The notes below the pieces were generated by a model that had not been told where the DNA came from, made no database searches, and saw only the letters and a list, made by a program, of their open reading frames with translations. The translations under genes and the position numbers were made by a program. 64,000 bases of DNA. Source: Rachycentron canadum. Lineage: Eukaryota > Chordata > Actinopteri > Carangiformes > Rachycentridae. Of the stretch, positions 1-12,285 are shown one piece after another (positions within the stretch are counted from its first letter, which is position 1; each line of letters begins with the position of its first letter). Location of the stretch: NCBI GenBank assembly GCA_038496675.1, contig CM076650.1, positions 10,863,134-10,927,133 of the forward strand, written 5' to 3'.

Positions 1-480
1 TTACACTCCTGTTAAAACTATCCTTTTCTATTGTGGTTTTTTTTTTTTTATTCTCTAGTTATTTCATTTTACTCTGCCTCTTTAAATCATCTTCAGGTGT
101 CATTTCTTGTTTTATTTTATAGCTCATCTTAATGCCTTTTATGTCTTATTTAAAGCGCTTTGAACTGTCTTGTTGACAGGTGTTATATGAGTAAAGTTGC
201 CTCTGAAGCTCAGTAATTAACATGATGCATCTTGTGTCTTTAATCTGTGACAAAGAAAGAAGAGAAGGAAAAAAATAGTGTAAAATGACATGAAGTTTTA
301 TCAAGGTTTAACTGAAAGGCTATTTCCTTGGAAGCTGTACTGCTAAGCTATTTTTATATCACCTTCATCGCTGATATAGAATGGACCATCCGTGTATTGG
401 GTATATTATTATAAATGTGTTATCATGTCAAAAATCATTCAATCATCATTTATACTGTGCCTCTTTCTCTTTTGCTGCAG
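1..480 (+). other. fbxo41 intron (partial)
   Basis: AT-rich sequence ending in the branch/pyrimidine region of the acceptor at 480. I see no exon, repeat or RNA gene here. Confidence 0.7.
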
Positions 481-869
481 AGCATCAGGGCGAATCAAGT
501 CAGTTTCGCAGGGATCTGGAGGTTATGACAGTGACAGTGTCGAGATGCATCCCATGGAGGACTGTCCCGAGGCTCAGTACTATCACATGCAGTGCCGGCT
601 GGGTGAGGGGGGTTATGAGCGCTCCCCTGGTTGTGGTGGTGGTGGCTCAAGAAACTGGGGTCTCCGTAAACAGGCTATTCAGAACTGGCAGCGACGACCT
701 TACAGGAACAGCACTGAAGGCGAGGAGGGAGACGTGTCTGACGTGGGCTCCCGGACCACAGAGTCTGAAGTGGAGATGTGGGAACAAGAGAGGAGAGCTG
801 TGGCTGAAGTCCAGCAATCTGCTGCGCCCTATCCTCATCACAGCAGGGCAGGTTACCGCCCTAACACAG
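481..869 (+). CDS. fbxo41: fbxo41 coding exon (linker)
   Basis: The acceptor is a pyrimidine run ending TTTGCTGCAG at 480 and the donor is GTAAGAG at 870. The first base completes a codon begun in the upstream exon. It encodes the acidic, Ser/Gly-rich linker, including a GCGGGG run and a GDVSDVGSRTTESEVEMWEQ segment, with no recognisable fold. An in-frame ATG at 392 lies in the intron and is not a start. Confidence 0.8.
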
Positions 870-3800
870 GTAAGAGCTCTCTGTAAAAGTGATTCAGGGC
901 AATAGAGCTGGTTATTCTTAGAAATCCACATATTGCATCTCTCCCTAGTCTAACATCCAGTAGCTCTGACACACAGGGGCCGGGATACACTGAATAAAGG
1001 CCTTAAAATTCTTCCCATAAGAGCAGCGACTGATGTGGATTTAGGTCAGGTTGAATTTGAGACACTGTAATGTTATTGGAGCTTTGGCACTGACCAAAGA
1101 TCATTCTACAAACTGTGGATCAGACATGAGCATATATGGTCAACTTGGAGGGAAGAGGCCCCATATCTGCAGCTGTGTGTAGACACAACAATATAAACAC
1201 TTATTATGTATATGTGCTACGTGTTATTGATTTTGTATCCAATGCTTAAATAAAAATACACTAACACACTTTAGGGCTGATAGATTATGCTGGTTGGCAT
1301 GCGGCCTCATAAGGCCCACCGTGGTTGCAGTGAATACAATGGTTACATAACCAGCTAAAGTCCTTTTTTTTCCACAAGGTGTTTGTTTACCACTAGTATG
1401 TTATGTCAGTTGTAGTTGATGCGTAAACCAGGTCATACATTGCAGTAAGTCCTATACGCCCTCTGTTCTGCGTGTCTGTTGTTGGTTGGTAGACATTGAA
1501 CATATTTGTATTTGCGAGAACACTATTTGTCAGTTGTATAGTCTCAGTTTCTCTCATACTAAGCTTTGCAATCTACGATTGAGCCAAGTCAGACAGCCAC
1601 TCATGCCTGCACATTTCTTCAGATCCACCACAGATTGTACATCTCTCTGTTAACTTCATGCCCCTGCCAAGTTCCTTAAACTCACTGCTGTTGCTCTCCA
1701 TTTTTCTCCACCTGCTGTTGGGTTTCTTGTAAATAGCAGAAGGACCAAGGCTTTCTGAGAGGGAGCAAAACTGGGCCAGAGCCCTAAGACAGATTCATAT
1801 GAACTGCTATCACTGCCTCATTAGCTCAAAGATTTTTCTCACGTAGCACTCAACATGTTTCTGGCATTCCTTGGCTCTGACGTAGCTCTCCTTATCGAGA
1901 GAGTCTCTGCCAGGACTTATCAGATGGTATGTATCTACAAGCACACAGTTTTCTCTCAGCATGTAACACACAACTTGGCTTTTTTAGCTTATTTTGCAGT
2001 CTTGAGCGTAGGTGGTGTGTGTGAGAGAGAAAAAGAGGAAGAGTGAGAGTGTAAGCATTGGTTCATAGCCCTGATGGTTTTGAGCAGTCGCCTTCCAAGG
2101 CCAAAGATGAAATGAGTCATCTAGGAGCAATCTTGCTGGGAGGAATAATTCAGGCTAGAACTGGACACATGGCATCAGCCAGTAGATAGCAACAGACAGA
2201 ATAAAAAGATGAAAAGAGGGCAAAAAAATTATGTAATGTTATTTAGTGTTTTGTTGAAGGTTGGCGCCACCATGTGACAGAATGTCTTTCAACATTGGTT
2301 AAGAGGCATTTCACTCAGTTTGTTCTATTGAAATTTGCTCTTAAAAATGTGTAATATAAGTAAAACAGATCTGCCAGGGCATGAAGTTGAGGATCGACGA
2401 AACAACAGAAAAGCCACCACTTTAACAGCACTGCAAATTACATCCTCCAGAATGATCAGAAAGTTGAATGTAAGAGGTTTAATCTGAGGCAATGAAGTGT
2501 CAATAATGAGCTGGATCTTTAAATCAAAACTCACCAGGGTTAGGACATTTTAACGGGAATAAAATGTAAAAAGTTACTATCATAGATGTTATTATAGTTA
2601 CTGGCTCATCCGGCCACATGCCTCAAAGCACTTGGGAGGCCATCAGCCATCAGACTGCACAAAGTCACAGCACCCAACATCTAAGACTCAATCCAAAAGT
2701 CCAAACATCCAAAAATCTCAAGAAAGACTGTTTTGCACATCTTGCATATAAGCAATATAAATGTATTTCTTGTCTTATTTATTTTAGTTTCCATTATTCC
2801 TATATTTTTATTTTATTTGTTATTACACCTTTCCCTCGTGCTGCTACTCTCTTGTGCTGCTCTTTCAATTCAACTATATGAATATATAGTATATCTATTG
2901 ATAGTCTTTTATGCTGTACAATGCATAGCTGAGTATACAGCTATACTGCAGTCTAGTCATCCAACAGTGCCATGAATACTTGAAAACCTAATGTCCAAAT
3001 TCACTCCAACAATCAAAAACATAGATTTTTTTTCCATTTAGGCATATCACCCCCAAACAGTGTTTAATGGATGTGGACTTGTCTTCCCACAGGGCGATCG
3101 GAAGGGGTCTACAGCAAGCCATGCCGTCATGAAAAGAGCCCATCCAAATCCAACGAGGTGATCAGTCCAGAGATCCTGAAGATGCGTGCAGCCCTCTTCT
3201 GTATCTTCACCTACCTGGATACTAAAACCCTGCTGAGAGCTGCTGAGGTGTGCCGGGACTGGAAGTTTGTGGCTCGTCACCCAGCTGTGTGGACCAGAGT
3301 GCTCCTGGAGAACGCTCGCATTTCCTCAAAGGTGCACAGCGATCTTTCGATACTTTAAGCAGTCAATAGTCAGTAGCATCAAAGAAGTGCATTTCATAGC
3401 AAATGGTGCATTGAACTGTATCGTCCGTCTTTTCTGTGTGTTATGAAGGCTTTCACTCACCACCATCTTTTTCTCTTAGTTCCTGAGCACGCTGTCTCAG
3501 TGGTGCACTCAGACGCACTCCCTCATCCTGCAAAACCTCAAACCGCGACAGCGAGGCAAGAAGGAAACCAAGGAAGACTACCTTAAAAGCACACGGTGAG
3601 AAACGCACGCAGCACAAGCAGAGATACGGACACTGAGGATTTTTCAGACGCACATGGTTTTCAAATTATTACTTGGTGGGTGGGGCTTATAATGCATTGT
3701 GTTCTGTTCTGGCTTGAGAGAAAGCCAACAAAATGAAATAAGTGACTGCATACTGACATTTTTGAGCTGTTTGAATATAAGCATGTAAAATATCAGTTTC

Positions 3801-6800
3801 CATTTCATGGAAAGGTAAAACGTGTGTGTAAATGTTGAGTGAGACTGGGTATGTTATATCTCGAAGCTGCTGTTCAAACTGTTCAGACGATTCACAGACA
3901 TGCTGCTTGATGCATACACTGCCACAGACATTTCAGGATCATTTTATCCTGTGCTATAAGTGGTTGAAGTGCTGTTCTGAAAGACAGGAGAATTACTTCC
4001 TCTGCTCTGTCTTTGTCTTTTTCCTGTTGACCTTCGCTTTCATCTCCATCTAAGTGGCTGTCTGGAGGAGGGTCTGGAGGCATTGTTGAAGGCCACAGGA
4101 AGCAACCTCCTGATACTAAAGATTTCACACTGCCCCAACCTGCTGACTGATCGATCACTCTGGTTGGCCAGCTGCTACTGCCGAGCTCTGCAGGCTGTAA
4201 CCTACAGGTACATTGACACACCTGAGCCGAGCAGATTAATAGACATAGAACCAACATTTCCATTTCAATTATTGTATCATGTTTCATGTTCTAGGAGTGC
4301 TACAGACCCAGTTGGACAAGAGGTGATCTGGGCCCTTGGAGCAGGTTGTAGAGACATCATCTCCCTACAGGTGGCTCCACTGCACCCATGGTAATTAACA
4401 GAGAAATACACAGTATCTCCGGTATTTTGGGTGTAACTAAATGCTCTACGTGTTGTGATCACTGTTATGCAGTTAAATCAACGAACACTGCTTTTATTTC
4501 TTATGTCTTTCAGCCAACAACCTGCTCGTTTCAGTAACCGTTGTCTGCAGACTATTGGGAGATGTTGGCCCCATCTCCGGGCTCTTGGAGTGGGAGGGGC
4601 TGGATGTGGCATTCAGGGTTTGGCCTCATTGGGTAAATGTTAATGTTAAATGTTATTCCTTCAACTTGGTTGCTATGGTCTCACGCATAATTTTGGCAAC
4701 AAAATATATCATTCATAACTAATTTATGATATATGTAACTAGAGTCTATACAACCTAGAACAGTTTTATCTGTAATAAACAAGAACAATAAAGAACAAAT
4801 AAACATAAAGAACAATAAACAGAAAATTTTCTTTCTGAGGTACAAGCAGCAAATATTTACTGAATTACATATTTACTTACATAATCTAAACCATATTCAT
4901 GTCATACTTTTTGGTAATATCTAAATTAGTGTTTTAGAAAAATACATTAATTATGCTATGTTTTTTGTACAGCAGTATTATTTCAAGTAAGAAAGATCTT
5001 TCTTAAATATGAATGAGGCTTCATGTGCTGTAAATTGCAGCATCTTGACATTATTCCACTTTGTCCTCCTCATCTCCTCATCACTTCCTTCTACCACCGC
5101 CACCACCAGCGAGGAACTGCATGCGTCTGCAGGTGCTGGAGTTGGACCATGTGAGTGAAATCAACCAGGAGGTGGCAGCAGAGGTTTGCAGAGAGGGTCT
5201 GAAGGGTCTGGAGATGCTGGTGCTCACGTCCACACCAGTCACGCCGAAAGCCCTGCTCCACTTCAACAGTGAGTGCAAACATCACTGTACTGGGGACAGT
5301 GAATTCTCATTTGTGTTACCGCTTCCTTTGTTATGGCGTATTATTTAATATTTTTGTACAGTTGTTTGGTAGGCCACTAGAACTGTGTAGGTTATGTTTA
5401 CATGTAGGCAGCTGTAACTGTTATTTTACTGTATAATTTTAATTTTTTTCGTTTTTAATTGTACAAATACAAGTACAAATTTAATACGAAGACACTGATC
5501 TGACAAATGATTAATGTTACTTAAATTCTCCTTTCTACTCATGCAGGTGTTTGCCGCAATCTGAAGTCCATTGTGGTTCAGATTGGCATAGAAGACTACT
5601 TTGAGGACCCCAACAGTCCTGAAGCCAGAAAACTGTTCGATGAGATGGTTAACAAGCTGCAGGTAACAAAGCCTCTTCGTCCCAGATTTGTGAGACAGAT
5701 TCATGTTGTGTCTAACAAATTTGTGTTTGTCAAATTATATCGGCACAAATGCTTCAGAGTAAACCATGGGCTCTTGATGCCCTGGGGGTCTGGGGTCTCC
5801 TGAGCAGTTTGCCTTGTTGGTAATTCAGCCTCATTCTTTTACTGTGTAACTGCTCCTCCATCCATCCAGTGCAGTGAGGACTGTGTGAAGGTGATGACAA
5901 ACAGGGAGATTGGATCTATTAATGTAGCTCTGTGCTCTGTTCAGCATTTTACTGTGGCTTTTCTTTTCTTTCTTTGTTTGGCCAACATATTTTTTAGTTT
6001 TGCACCACTATATTTACATGATAGTAAATATAGTACAACAACAGTTAAGCTAATAATTGTTCAGAGGATGAGATGCACTTATTTTTATGGCAACTATACA
6101 CCATTTAAACCATGACTCAATCCTTGAAGTCCCAGTGATGACTGGTTGTGGATGTTCTGCTGCTAACTCATCCGCTGTTAGCAGAGGCTCAGTGTGAGAG
6201 GCTCAGGTCAGTCCTATAGCTGACCACACACAAACAGAGTTAAAAAAAAAAAAAAGGCTGTGAAATCCCAGGTTTTATTTATGCTTTGTTTTTGTGAGTC
6301 ATTTTTACAGTGGTGTTCTCCTTGGATCTTACACTCAAGATGGTGGGGTTGCTCACAGCAGTTAGGTAACCTCTCCGAAAGCTGCAAACAGCCATAATTT
6401 ATTTTTATCTCTCCCTCTTCAAGTTTGCTGTGAAAAGAAGCCAGAGCTCGCCTCTCATGTTTAATCATCTCTTTTTTTGAAGCAAGTTCTGAAGGTGAAT
6501 CTCATGAAGTGAGACAGTCATCCCTAACCTTGTGCACCTCAGTGCTTTAGTTTTTTTGGGGTTTTTTTTTACAGTTTCCATTCGTTATTGTGCTCACTTA
6601 CTGTTAATAGAAGAAAACATAAAAGCATGGAGAAATCAAGGTTTTGTGTGATGGAAATGTTTTTAAAAAATGGTTGTCAGATAAAAATCACACACAGGTT
6701 GCTTTTAATGAAATGATACTCAGTCATTCATTCCCTCTTTTTTTCTTTCAGGCTCTGAGGAAGAGACCTGGCTTCTCCAAAATCCTCCATGTGAAAGCAG

Positions 6801-6814
6801 ACAGTCTCTGCTAA
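481..6814 (+). CDS. fbxo41: F-box only protein 41 (fbxo41), C-terminal part, nine exons
   Basis: This is the 3' part of a spliced gene; the 5' exons lie left of the window. Coding exons are 481-869, 3093-3331, 3480-3595, 4055-4207, 4295-4390, 4514-4632, 5110-5268, 5547-5662 and 6752-6814. All junctions are AG/GT and in frame, giving 482 residues after two bases carried over from upstream. Residues 1-150 are an acidic, Ser/Gly-rich linker. About 154-200 is an F-box (SPEILKMRAALFCIFTYLDT, then the EVCRDWKFVA and VWTRVL blocks). About 215-460 is leucine/cysteine-rich, with LRR-like segments such as LRALGVGGAG and LQVLELDHVSEI. The protein ends in LHVKADSLC. From family knowledge, F-box proteins bind SKP1 and present substrates to the SCF ubiquitin ligase, and FBXO41 is mainly neuronal. 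The length from F-box to C-terminus (about 328 residues) fits human FBXO41 (875 residues, F-box near 551). The paralogue assignment is from memory; another large F-box protein is possible but less likely. Confidence 0.82.
870..3092 (+). other. fbxo41 intron
   Basis: A 2.2 kb intron between the linker exon and the F-box exon. It holds only short chance ORFs and low-complexity purine runs near 2018-2045. No feature is recognised. Confidence 0.7.
3093..3331 (+). CDS. fbxo41: fbxo41 coding exon carrying the F-box
   Basis: The acceptor is GTCTTCCCACAG and the donor is AAAG|GTGCAC. It encodes a basic lead-in (CRHEKSPSKSN) and the whole F-box: ILKMRAALFCIFTYLDTKTL, the CRDW block and the RHPAVWTRVL block. 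This is the SKP1-binding module. The exon ends on a codon boundary. Confidence 0.88.
3480..3595 (+). CDS. fbxo41: fbxo41 coding exon
   Basis: The acceptor is TTTTTCTCTTAG and the donor is ACG|GTGAG. It encodes FLSTLSQWCTQTHSLILQNL followed by a basic stretch (KPRQRGKKETKEDYLKST). It links the F-box to the leucine-rich domain and ends with two bases of an Arg codon. Confidence 0.85.
3596..4054 (+). other. fbxo41 intron
   Basis: A 459-bp intron with a good pyrimidine tract before the acceptor. Nothing else is visible. Confidence 0.75.
4055..4207 (+). CDS. fbxo41: fbxo41 coding exon (start of leucine-rich domain)
   Basis: The acceptor is CATCTCCATCTAAG and the donor is ACAG|GTACAT. It encodes GCLEEGLEALLKATGSNLLI followed by LKISHCPNLLTDRSLWLA, an LRR-like pattern of the cysteine-containing type. 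The phase matches both neighbouring exons. Confidence 0.85.
4295..4390 (+). CDS. fbxo41: fbxo41 coding exon
   Basis: The acceptor is TTCATGTTCTAG and the donor is CCATG|GTAATT. It encodes SATDPVGQEVIWALGAGCRD followed by IISLQVAPLHP. The upstream intron is only 87 bp. Confidence 0.83.
4514..4632 (+). CDS. fbxo41: fbxo41 coding exon
   Basis: The acceptor is TTATGTCTTTCAG and the donor is TTGG|GTAAAT. It encodes QQPARFSNRCLQTIGRCWPH and LRALGVGGAGCGIQGLASL, one clear leucine-rich repeat unit. The upstream intron is short (123 bp). Confidence 0.85.
4633..5109 (+). other. fbxo41 intron
   Basis: A 477-bp AT-rich intron ending in a CCACC-rich pyrimidine tract. No other feature is visible. Confidence 0.75.
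5110..5268 (+). CDS. fbxo41: fbxo41 coding exon
   Basis: The acceptor is an unusual tract of CCACC/GCC triplets ending CCACCAG at 5109, and the donor is A|GTGAGT. It encodes ARNCMRLQVLELDHVSEINQ, continuing the repeat domain, then EMLVLTSTPVTPKALLHFN. The pyrimidine-rich stretch at 5058-5107 supports this choice of acceptor. Confidence 0.85.
5547..5662 (+). CDS. fbxo41: fbxo41 coding exon
   Basis: The acceptor is TCTACTCATGCAG and the donor is CTGCAG|GTAACA. It encodes SVCRNLKSIVVQIGIEDYFE followed by DPNSPEARKLFDEMVNKLQ. It ends on a codon boundary. Confidence 0.85.
5663..6751 (+). other. fbxo41 last intron
   Basis: A 1.1 kb intron before the short terminal coding exon. It contains an A-run at 6242-6255 and short ORFs only. 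Confidence 0.75.
6752..6814 (+). CDS. fbxo41: fbxo41 terminal coding exon
   Basis: The acceptor is TTTTTTTCTTTCAG at 6751. It encodes ALRKRPGFSKILHVKADSLC and ends with TAA at 6812-6814. The basic C-terminal tail after the repeat domain is short and joins in frame to the previous exon. Confidence 0.83.
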   Translation, partial: ALRKRPGFSKILHVKADSLC

Positions 6815-9800
6815 CATCTTTTGTGCAGATTCTTCAACTTTGGAGAGGTGCCATCTTGGCTCCGGTCAATCAAAAAGACCCAGCTGTTTTGAGCGCACTC
6901 TATGGGGTTGAATGCGTCTGCAGCACCAACAGAAACAACAGAAGTTTGCCACGATGAACCACGACTGAGGCTCAATGCGCATACTCCACAAGTACAAACC
7001 AGAAACAGAAACTCATTCACTATTCCATTTGGGGAGAAGCCAGTAAGGAGGCTGATTTGGACCAACAGTGGCACTATCTATGAGATTAAGGGCCTGTTTT
7101 AAATTTCACAGACTCATATAACCCAACAAAATGTACAATCCCTCTTTCTCAGTTGTGTTTTTCTTTCACCATAAAAATGGCTTGTGGCGTCGCACAGAGC
7201 CAGACCCCTTTCTTTCAATGCCTGGGGCCAGGTGACAGCGCTGTATTTAACTGTCTGCATCTACATAATGCTTGATGTAAAAACGTGAGACTACCTTGAG
7301 CTCGTGGGCAGGAGCACATTATACAGCGTACATTCTTCCTACAGAGAAGAACATTAAATGCTGGCAGGTTAAAGAAAATGTAGAAAAATTAATTCCCTCA
7401 AGAGATCTTGACTTATCTTCAAGGGCAAGAGTCTCCAAACAGGAGCTTTATGTTTGTGTGTGCTGATTGTGATGAGTGAATGCAGTGCATAAATAGACTA
7501 GCTGACAAGAGAATAAATGGTTTTCATCCAGCCTGCCCTGCACTACTGTATGTTGAAACCAGACAAAGGACAACGTTTAGCTCTTACTGCTTCCATCTAT
7601 AACAGAAACATGCTGCACCAGCTCCAGGCAAGGCGAAGGACAGCCTCCCTGTGACACAGACCTTGACAGTCTTCTAGCCACTGCATGGCAACAATGCATT
7701 TTGCCTCTTCAACCATCCTCTGCTTCCTCATGTGAACAGGATCATGTCTCAAACCTGGACTCAGTGTTTCTTTTTCATTGTTGTAGAATCACTAGATCTG
7801 TTGTCTGGGTGAACAGGATTCAGAATCTGATGTTGCTCTTCAATAAGCCTGGAAGATAATCCATAATGCATTTCTTTCAAAAACTGGTGCCATTTGGAAC
7901 AAGGTCCTCAACACAGTGAGCGTTTTCTCCAATGTGCCATTTACGAGGAGAGGAGGGACCACCCTGGGCAGATGTTGTAAGCAAGATGAGCGCAAGCAGC
8001 TATTACTAAACATAAGGGTGTTGTGTTTCATGTGGAATGTGGTCCAGGTGAAAACTGTTGTTGTTGTAATGTTTATATATCATGAAAGTTTCATACTTTA
8101 CCATATGAAACAGTGCCATTCCTTGTCATAGGGCTTGTTATGGCTGAGCCCTTGTACAATTCATCAGCTGATATCCTCTGGCTCCCTCTCCTGGTGTGTT
8201 CATGCAGTTACATAGCCAGCAGCCAGCTGGTGTGATGTTACACATGTACCCTTTACAGCATGGAGCAAGTGTCACCTTTGCTATTTTGGAGGTCTTAAAA
8301 CCCAGAGATCAAGTCTCTAGTGTCACATTCAAATCGGCACAATTCTTGGTTACAGTTCAGTTTATTGTATGACAGAAACTTTCAAGAAGTATGAGTAGCA
8401 ATACTTACAGTGGTGACACTGAGTGCACAGTCCTAAAAGATGGTTTAAAGGGGAGTTCCACTAATTCATACACACCAAATTCACTCAGTGAGTTGTGATG
8501 GGTTCAGTCTGCCAAAAAGGTGTATAATCTTTTGTCTCGGGATTTCTGAGAAATTTACCCTGATGATTTAATCAGGGTTATCTAACATCGTAGATTATAC
8601 ATTTAAAACCTACACAACACAGAGGCAGGGAGGTTATTAAAAAAAAACTTTTAAGGGAGGGATAGGATCGAGCATTTGTGGAGCTTGACCCATACTATGG
8701 ACCAAAAGTCAGAATTTCTCTTCTTCTGCTGCATTTATTTTAAAATCTCTCAAATCTAATCTTTCTCTAGCAAGTCCCCCAACTTTATGAAAGTGCAATA
8801 CTAAATCACTGGAGTGCTCCTGTAAACAGAACTCCTCTCAGACGCTTACAATCATTTGATTTTAAGAAATCATGCACACAGTTCTGAAACAGGTTTAAGA
8901 ATGAATCACATATCAGGGACAATATTACGTCTCTTACCTTGTGACGCATCAGTGCAGGTTGTTTAAAATGTGATTTCGCACACCTCATTTGTCTCTGCAG
9001 CAGATCTGAACATTCATGGGTGGATGCTAGGCAGGGGATTGTCATGTGGGCTCTTTAAAATTCAAATGCTCACTGATGAGGAGAGCTGTCAGCTGCTGTT
9101 TTTGGTCTCTGCTTCATAGTCAGTGTTTATGAGGACTTGTGTAGCTGCATAGTGTACTAATGATGTTCCAGGTTAATATGTGAGAACAGTGGTGGATGTC
9201 CATTTCTTCATGTTCTTCCAGTACTGCATATTATTATCCTACACTGGCTCTGATTATCTGCTCGGTTTCATTGAGGGGAAAAGGTTTGTGGTGAAAGGTG
9301 TAAAAACGTTGCAGACACAATAGAGAAAACACAAAAAGCACTTGTTGATTTTGAGTTTTAGACAATCCTGCCTTCGCTATCAGCTACTCTGTACATATTG
9401 TTTGTTTAAAAAAAAAAAAAAAACATGAACAAAAACAAGAAAAAAAAATGACCATCATTTGATGTTATATAATATTAAGGTCATAAATATGAGTGGAAAA
9501 AGTTGAAGTTTACAGGTCTTCATTCTGTAAGCATTTTCTCTCCAAAGTTGAATGAAAGATAAACATAGAGAATTATATTATGTATAACAGTAGTGTTGAA
9601 ATTGCAGTTGTGTATTAGATACTTTATATTAAATGTGCATCAGAGTCATATAGAGATGGAAATTATTTAAGAAGAGGATAAAGATAATTCAGCTATTTAT
9701 TTCTATAAAAAAGAGCGATGTGTATAATGTTGGCATGTTTGTGTTCAAGCATCAATCATTAAGTTGCCTTCTTAACTGTTCTGCTACTGTGGCAAGAAAA

Positions 9801-11040
9801 TTATTAGATGTTTAAAGAGCTTTGATTGCCTGCAGGTTTATAATGTTTCTCTTTATTTGATCCAGTCTGTTGTTGCACTAGTGAAAAAAAAAATATTTCA
9901 GATGTTTATTATAAGAGTGTTGTTTTTAATGTTCAGCTATTTCTCAGTATTTGACAAAATATGATGCACTTTTTTTCCTGAACACTTTTATTGGCCTGTT
10001 GGTCATCAGTTTAGTCAGAGAGGAAGCTGCTGTGAGTCAGCAGGACGCCTGGTGGCGTCTTCTGGTGTAGTGCGAAAAACGAACTGTTCACTTACATGTT
10101 CGCTTTCATGGGTGGAAGGTTTTGGAAACACTGCGATAACATATGAACTTCTATAAATGAACAGACGTACAGTAAGCCTCTTTTCTCTTTACACCATCGC
10201 TCATGTCTCATTGGTTGGGAAGTTACAAAGATGGGAACTGATTCAACTACATGCAAGTGCTTTTTAGGTTCACAGCCAATATGACCTTATTCTCACCATT
10301 GTATTCGTTACTGTCTTTGTTTTGCTTTTGCATCATTTTGCTGTAGATTTCATACCAACAGTACATTTGCTCTCTTGTGAAAATGGACCTGCTGAAGATG
10401 TTGCAGAGCCTGTGTGCTCTGACACTGCAGATTAGAGGTGCCAAGTACGCCTGAATAATTTTCTTTATTTTTACTTTTTTTTTTTTTTTTTGGCTTACAT
10501 TTCCATTCTCTTCAGCTCTCTCTGCCTCTCCAAATGTCAGCCTGTCTGATTTCTAATTTATTTTATTGAGTCAGAGTCTGAAGCATCACCTATGAACCAA
10601 GGCTCTTCCTCATTCACATATAGTATATTTCATTATTTAGTTTTAGTCCTCCTCTGTTGCAGTGACACCAGTTCATCATACTGTGCAATTGAAAGACAGT
10701 GTCTGAGTGTTCATGTACCTCTCTGTACATATTTTATGTATGAATGATTGTATTCATGCCCATTCATCTGAATAGTATTTTACACATTACCTCAACACTT
10801 ATCTGGGCAATTAAGTGTACAGTTTGTCTTTGTAATTTTTCATTTTTGACTACCATCGACAAGTATGCCAATTGATCCAAGAACTTCATCCTTGTTGCTA
10901 CTACGACTAAATGGATTCTGTTGCTGGAAAAAAACTTTCCTAAAAGATGATCAGCCTTCTACGATGACTGCAATAGATGGAAATGTTTTACCACTCATTT
11001 TCACTCATTTGTTGTCATCAATAAAATTTCTTTAAATTGT
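6815..11040 (+). other. fbxo41: Probable long 3' UTR of fbxo41
   Basis: After the stop there is about 4.2 kb of AT-rich sequence with no recognisable gene or transposon, ending at an AATAAA at 11020-11025. A second AATAAA at 7512-7517 could give a short form. TGTACATA, a perfect Pumilio-type motif (UGUANAUA), occurs at 9390-9397 and 10724-10731. A 3' UTR of several kilobases is plausible for a neuronal F-box gene, but transcript extent cannot be proved from sequence. Part of this span could be intergenic. Confidence 0.5.
11020..11025 (+). terminator. Candidate distal poly(A) signal of fbxo41
   Basis: AATAAA is followed by a T-rich stretch and TTGTATTTGC, resembling a downstream U/GU element. 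It is the last canonical signal before the repeat-bearing intergenic region. An alternative proximal signal is at 7512-7517. Confidence 0.45.
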
Positions 11041-11413
11041 ATTTGCACATATTTTCATCTACTTTTTTGAAAAAAAAAAAAAAAAATCAGTTTTAACACC
11101 AACCTAGTTTTTAATTACAAGGTCAATATCACTTTTGAGCTATATGTAGCATATATTGACCTAAATATATATAGTTCCAATGAAAACTCAACTATGCAAA
11201 GTAAACAAGCACAGTCTATCTGAAAATACATGCTAGTGTTTGGCTTTCACCAGCTTTTAAAAATATAATTAATGAGCACCAATAATGAAAATGCATGGCT
11301 CTAAAGGTAGAAAAGTTCATCACAAAAGGCTTATAGGTTGTAACTTATTAAAGTTATTAAGTTTTGTCACCTCTAAACTTTAAAAACACTAAAACCAATG
11401 ACTTTACCTTCTG

Positions 11414-11492
11414 GTGGTAGCTGTAGCTGAATGGTTAAGTCCTCTGGCTCTGCAACCTCACATGTTCTCCTGCTGGACCGGGACTCCTGCCA
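11414..11492 (+). repeat. tRNA-like SINE relic
   Basis: TAGCTGAATGGTTAAGTC resembles a pol III A box and D-arm of a Ser/Leu-type tRNA. About 50 bases on, GGACCGGGACTCCTGCC resembles a degraded B box. This spacing is typical of tRNA-derived SINE heads. It does not fold as an intact tRNA, so a functional tRNA gene is unlikely. Confidence 0.35.
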
Positions 11493-12285
11493 GAACTTTG
11501 TCCCCACGTTTCCCCCTCTGCTCTCCAACTGTCTGAATGTAGGAGGAGGGTGAGTACACTGCCCACAGAAAACAAAGTTTCAGCTGTAAAGCCTCATACA
11601 CAGATTCAGTGCACAACAATCCCCCTAGCCCACTTTTCATAACATTTTTGGTTTTAATTTGAAGGCACTTGTTTACAGTGATAAAAGATAAGAAGCTCTC
11701 TGCTTTTTTTTTTTTTTTTTTTTTAGCCTCTTTTAGCTCATTGTTCTGGTTTTGTATGTCAAAAAAAAAATACTGTGCAACTACATTTTCAGCAGCAGTT
11801 TCAGGCAAATATTTAATTATTATGCCACCAAGCACCAAGTTAGGCAAGTTATGAAAAGACAAACATATAACAGTTTAAGAGCCATGTTATTTTTTTATCT
11901 AAAGTTAGAGAGGATAAACACACAAGTAAAAGAAGAGCAAATGTTGGACTTACACTCGTCATGTGGCGAGATACACTACTTCAAATCAACACTATTGTTA
12001 CTCTGTCTGCTGGACTTTTAATTGTTTAATATGTTACCCATAACCACTTGATAAGGGGGTCAAGTCCTGTTAGTGAAAAACAATGATTGCTGTGTTCATA
12101 GCTTTAATCAAAGCTCCGGGTGGAAACTCTCTTCTTCCCAGTTTCCCTCAGCCCTGTTAACTTCTCCATCATCTCCCCAGATCTGCCTTTCCCCAATCCA
12201 TCCACCAGATGTCCCCGGACTGTTCTCCCTAGCTACAAGCCCACTTGCTCACCTGTTCCACATTTGCAATCACCTAAGTTTCCTC

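Noticed and set aside
10040..10070. CTCF-like CCTGGTGGCGTC palindrome
   Set aside because: Only the central CCTGGTGGC fits the motif; the flanks do not.
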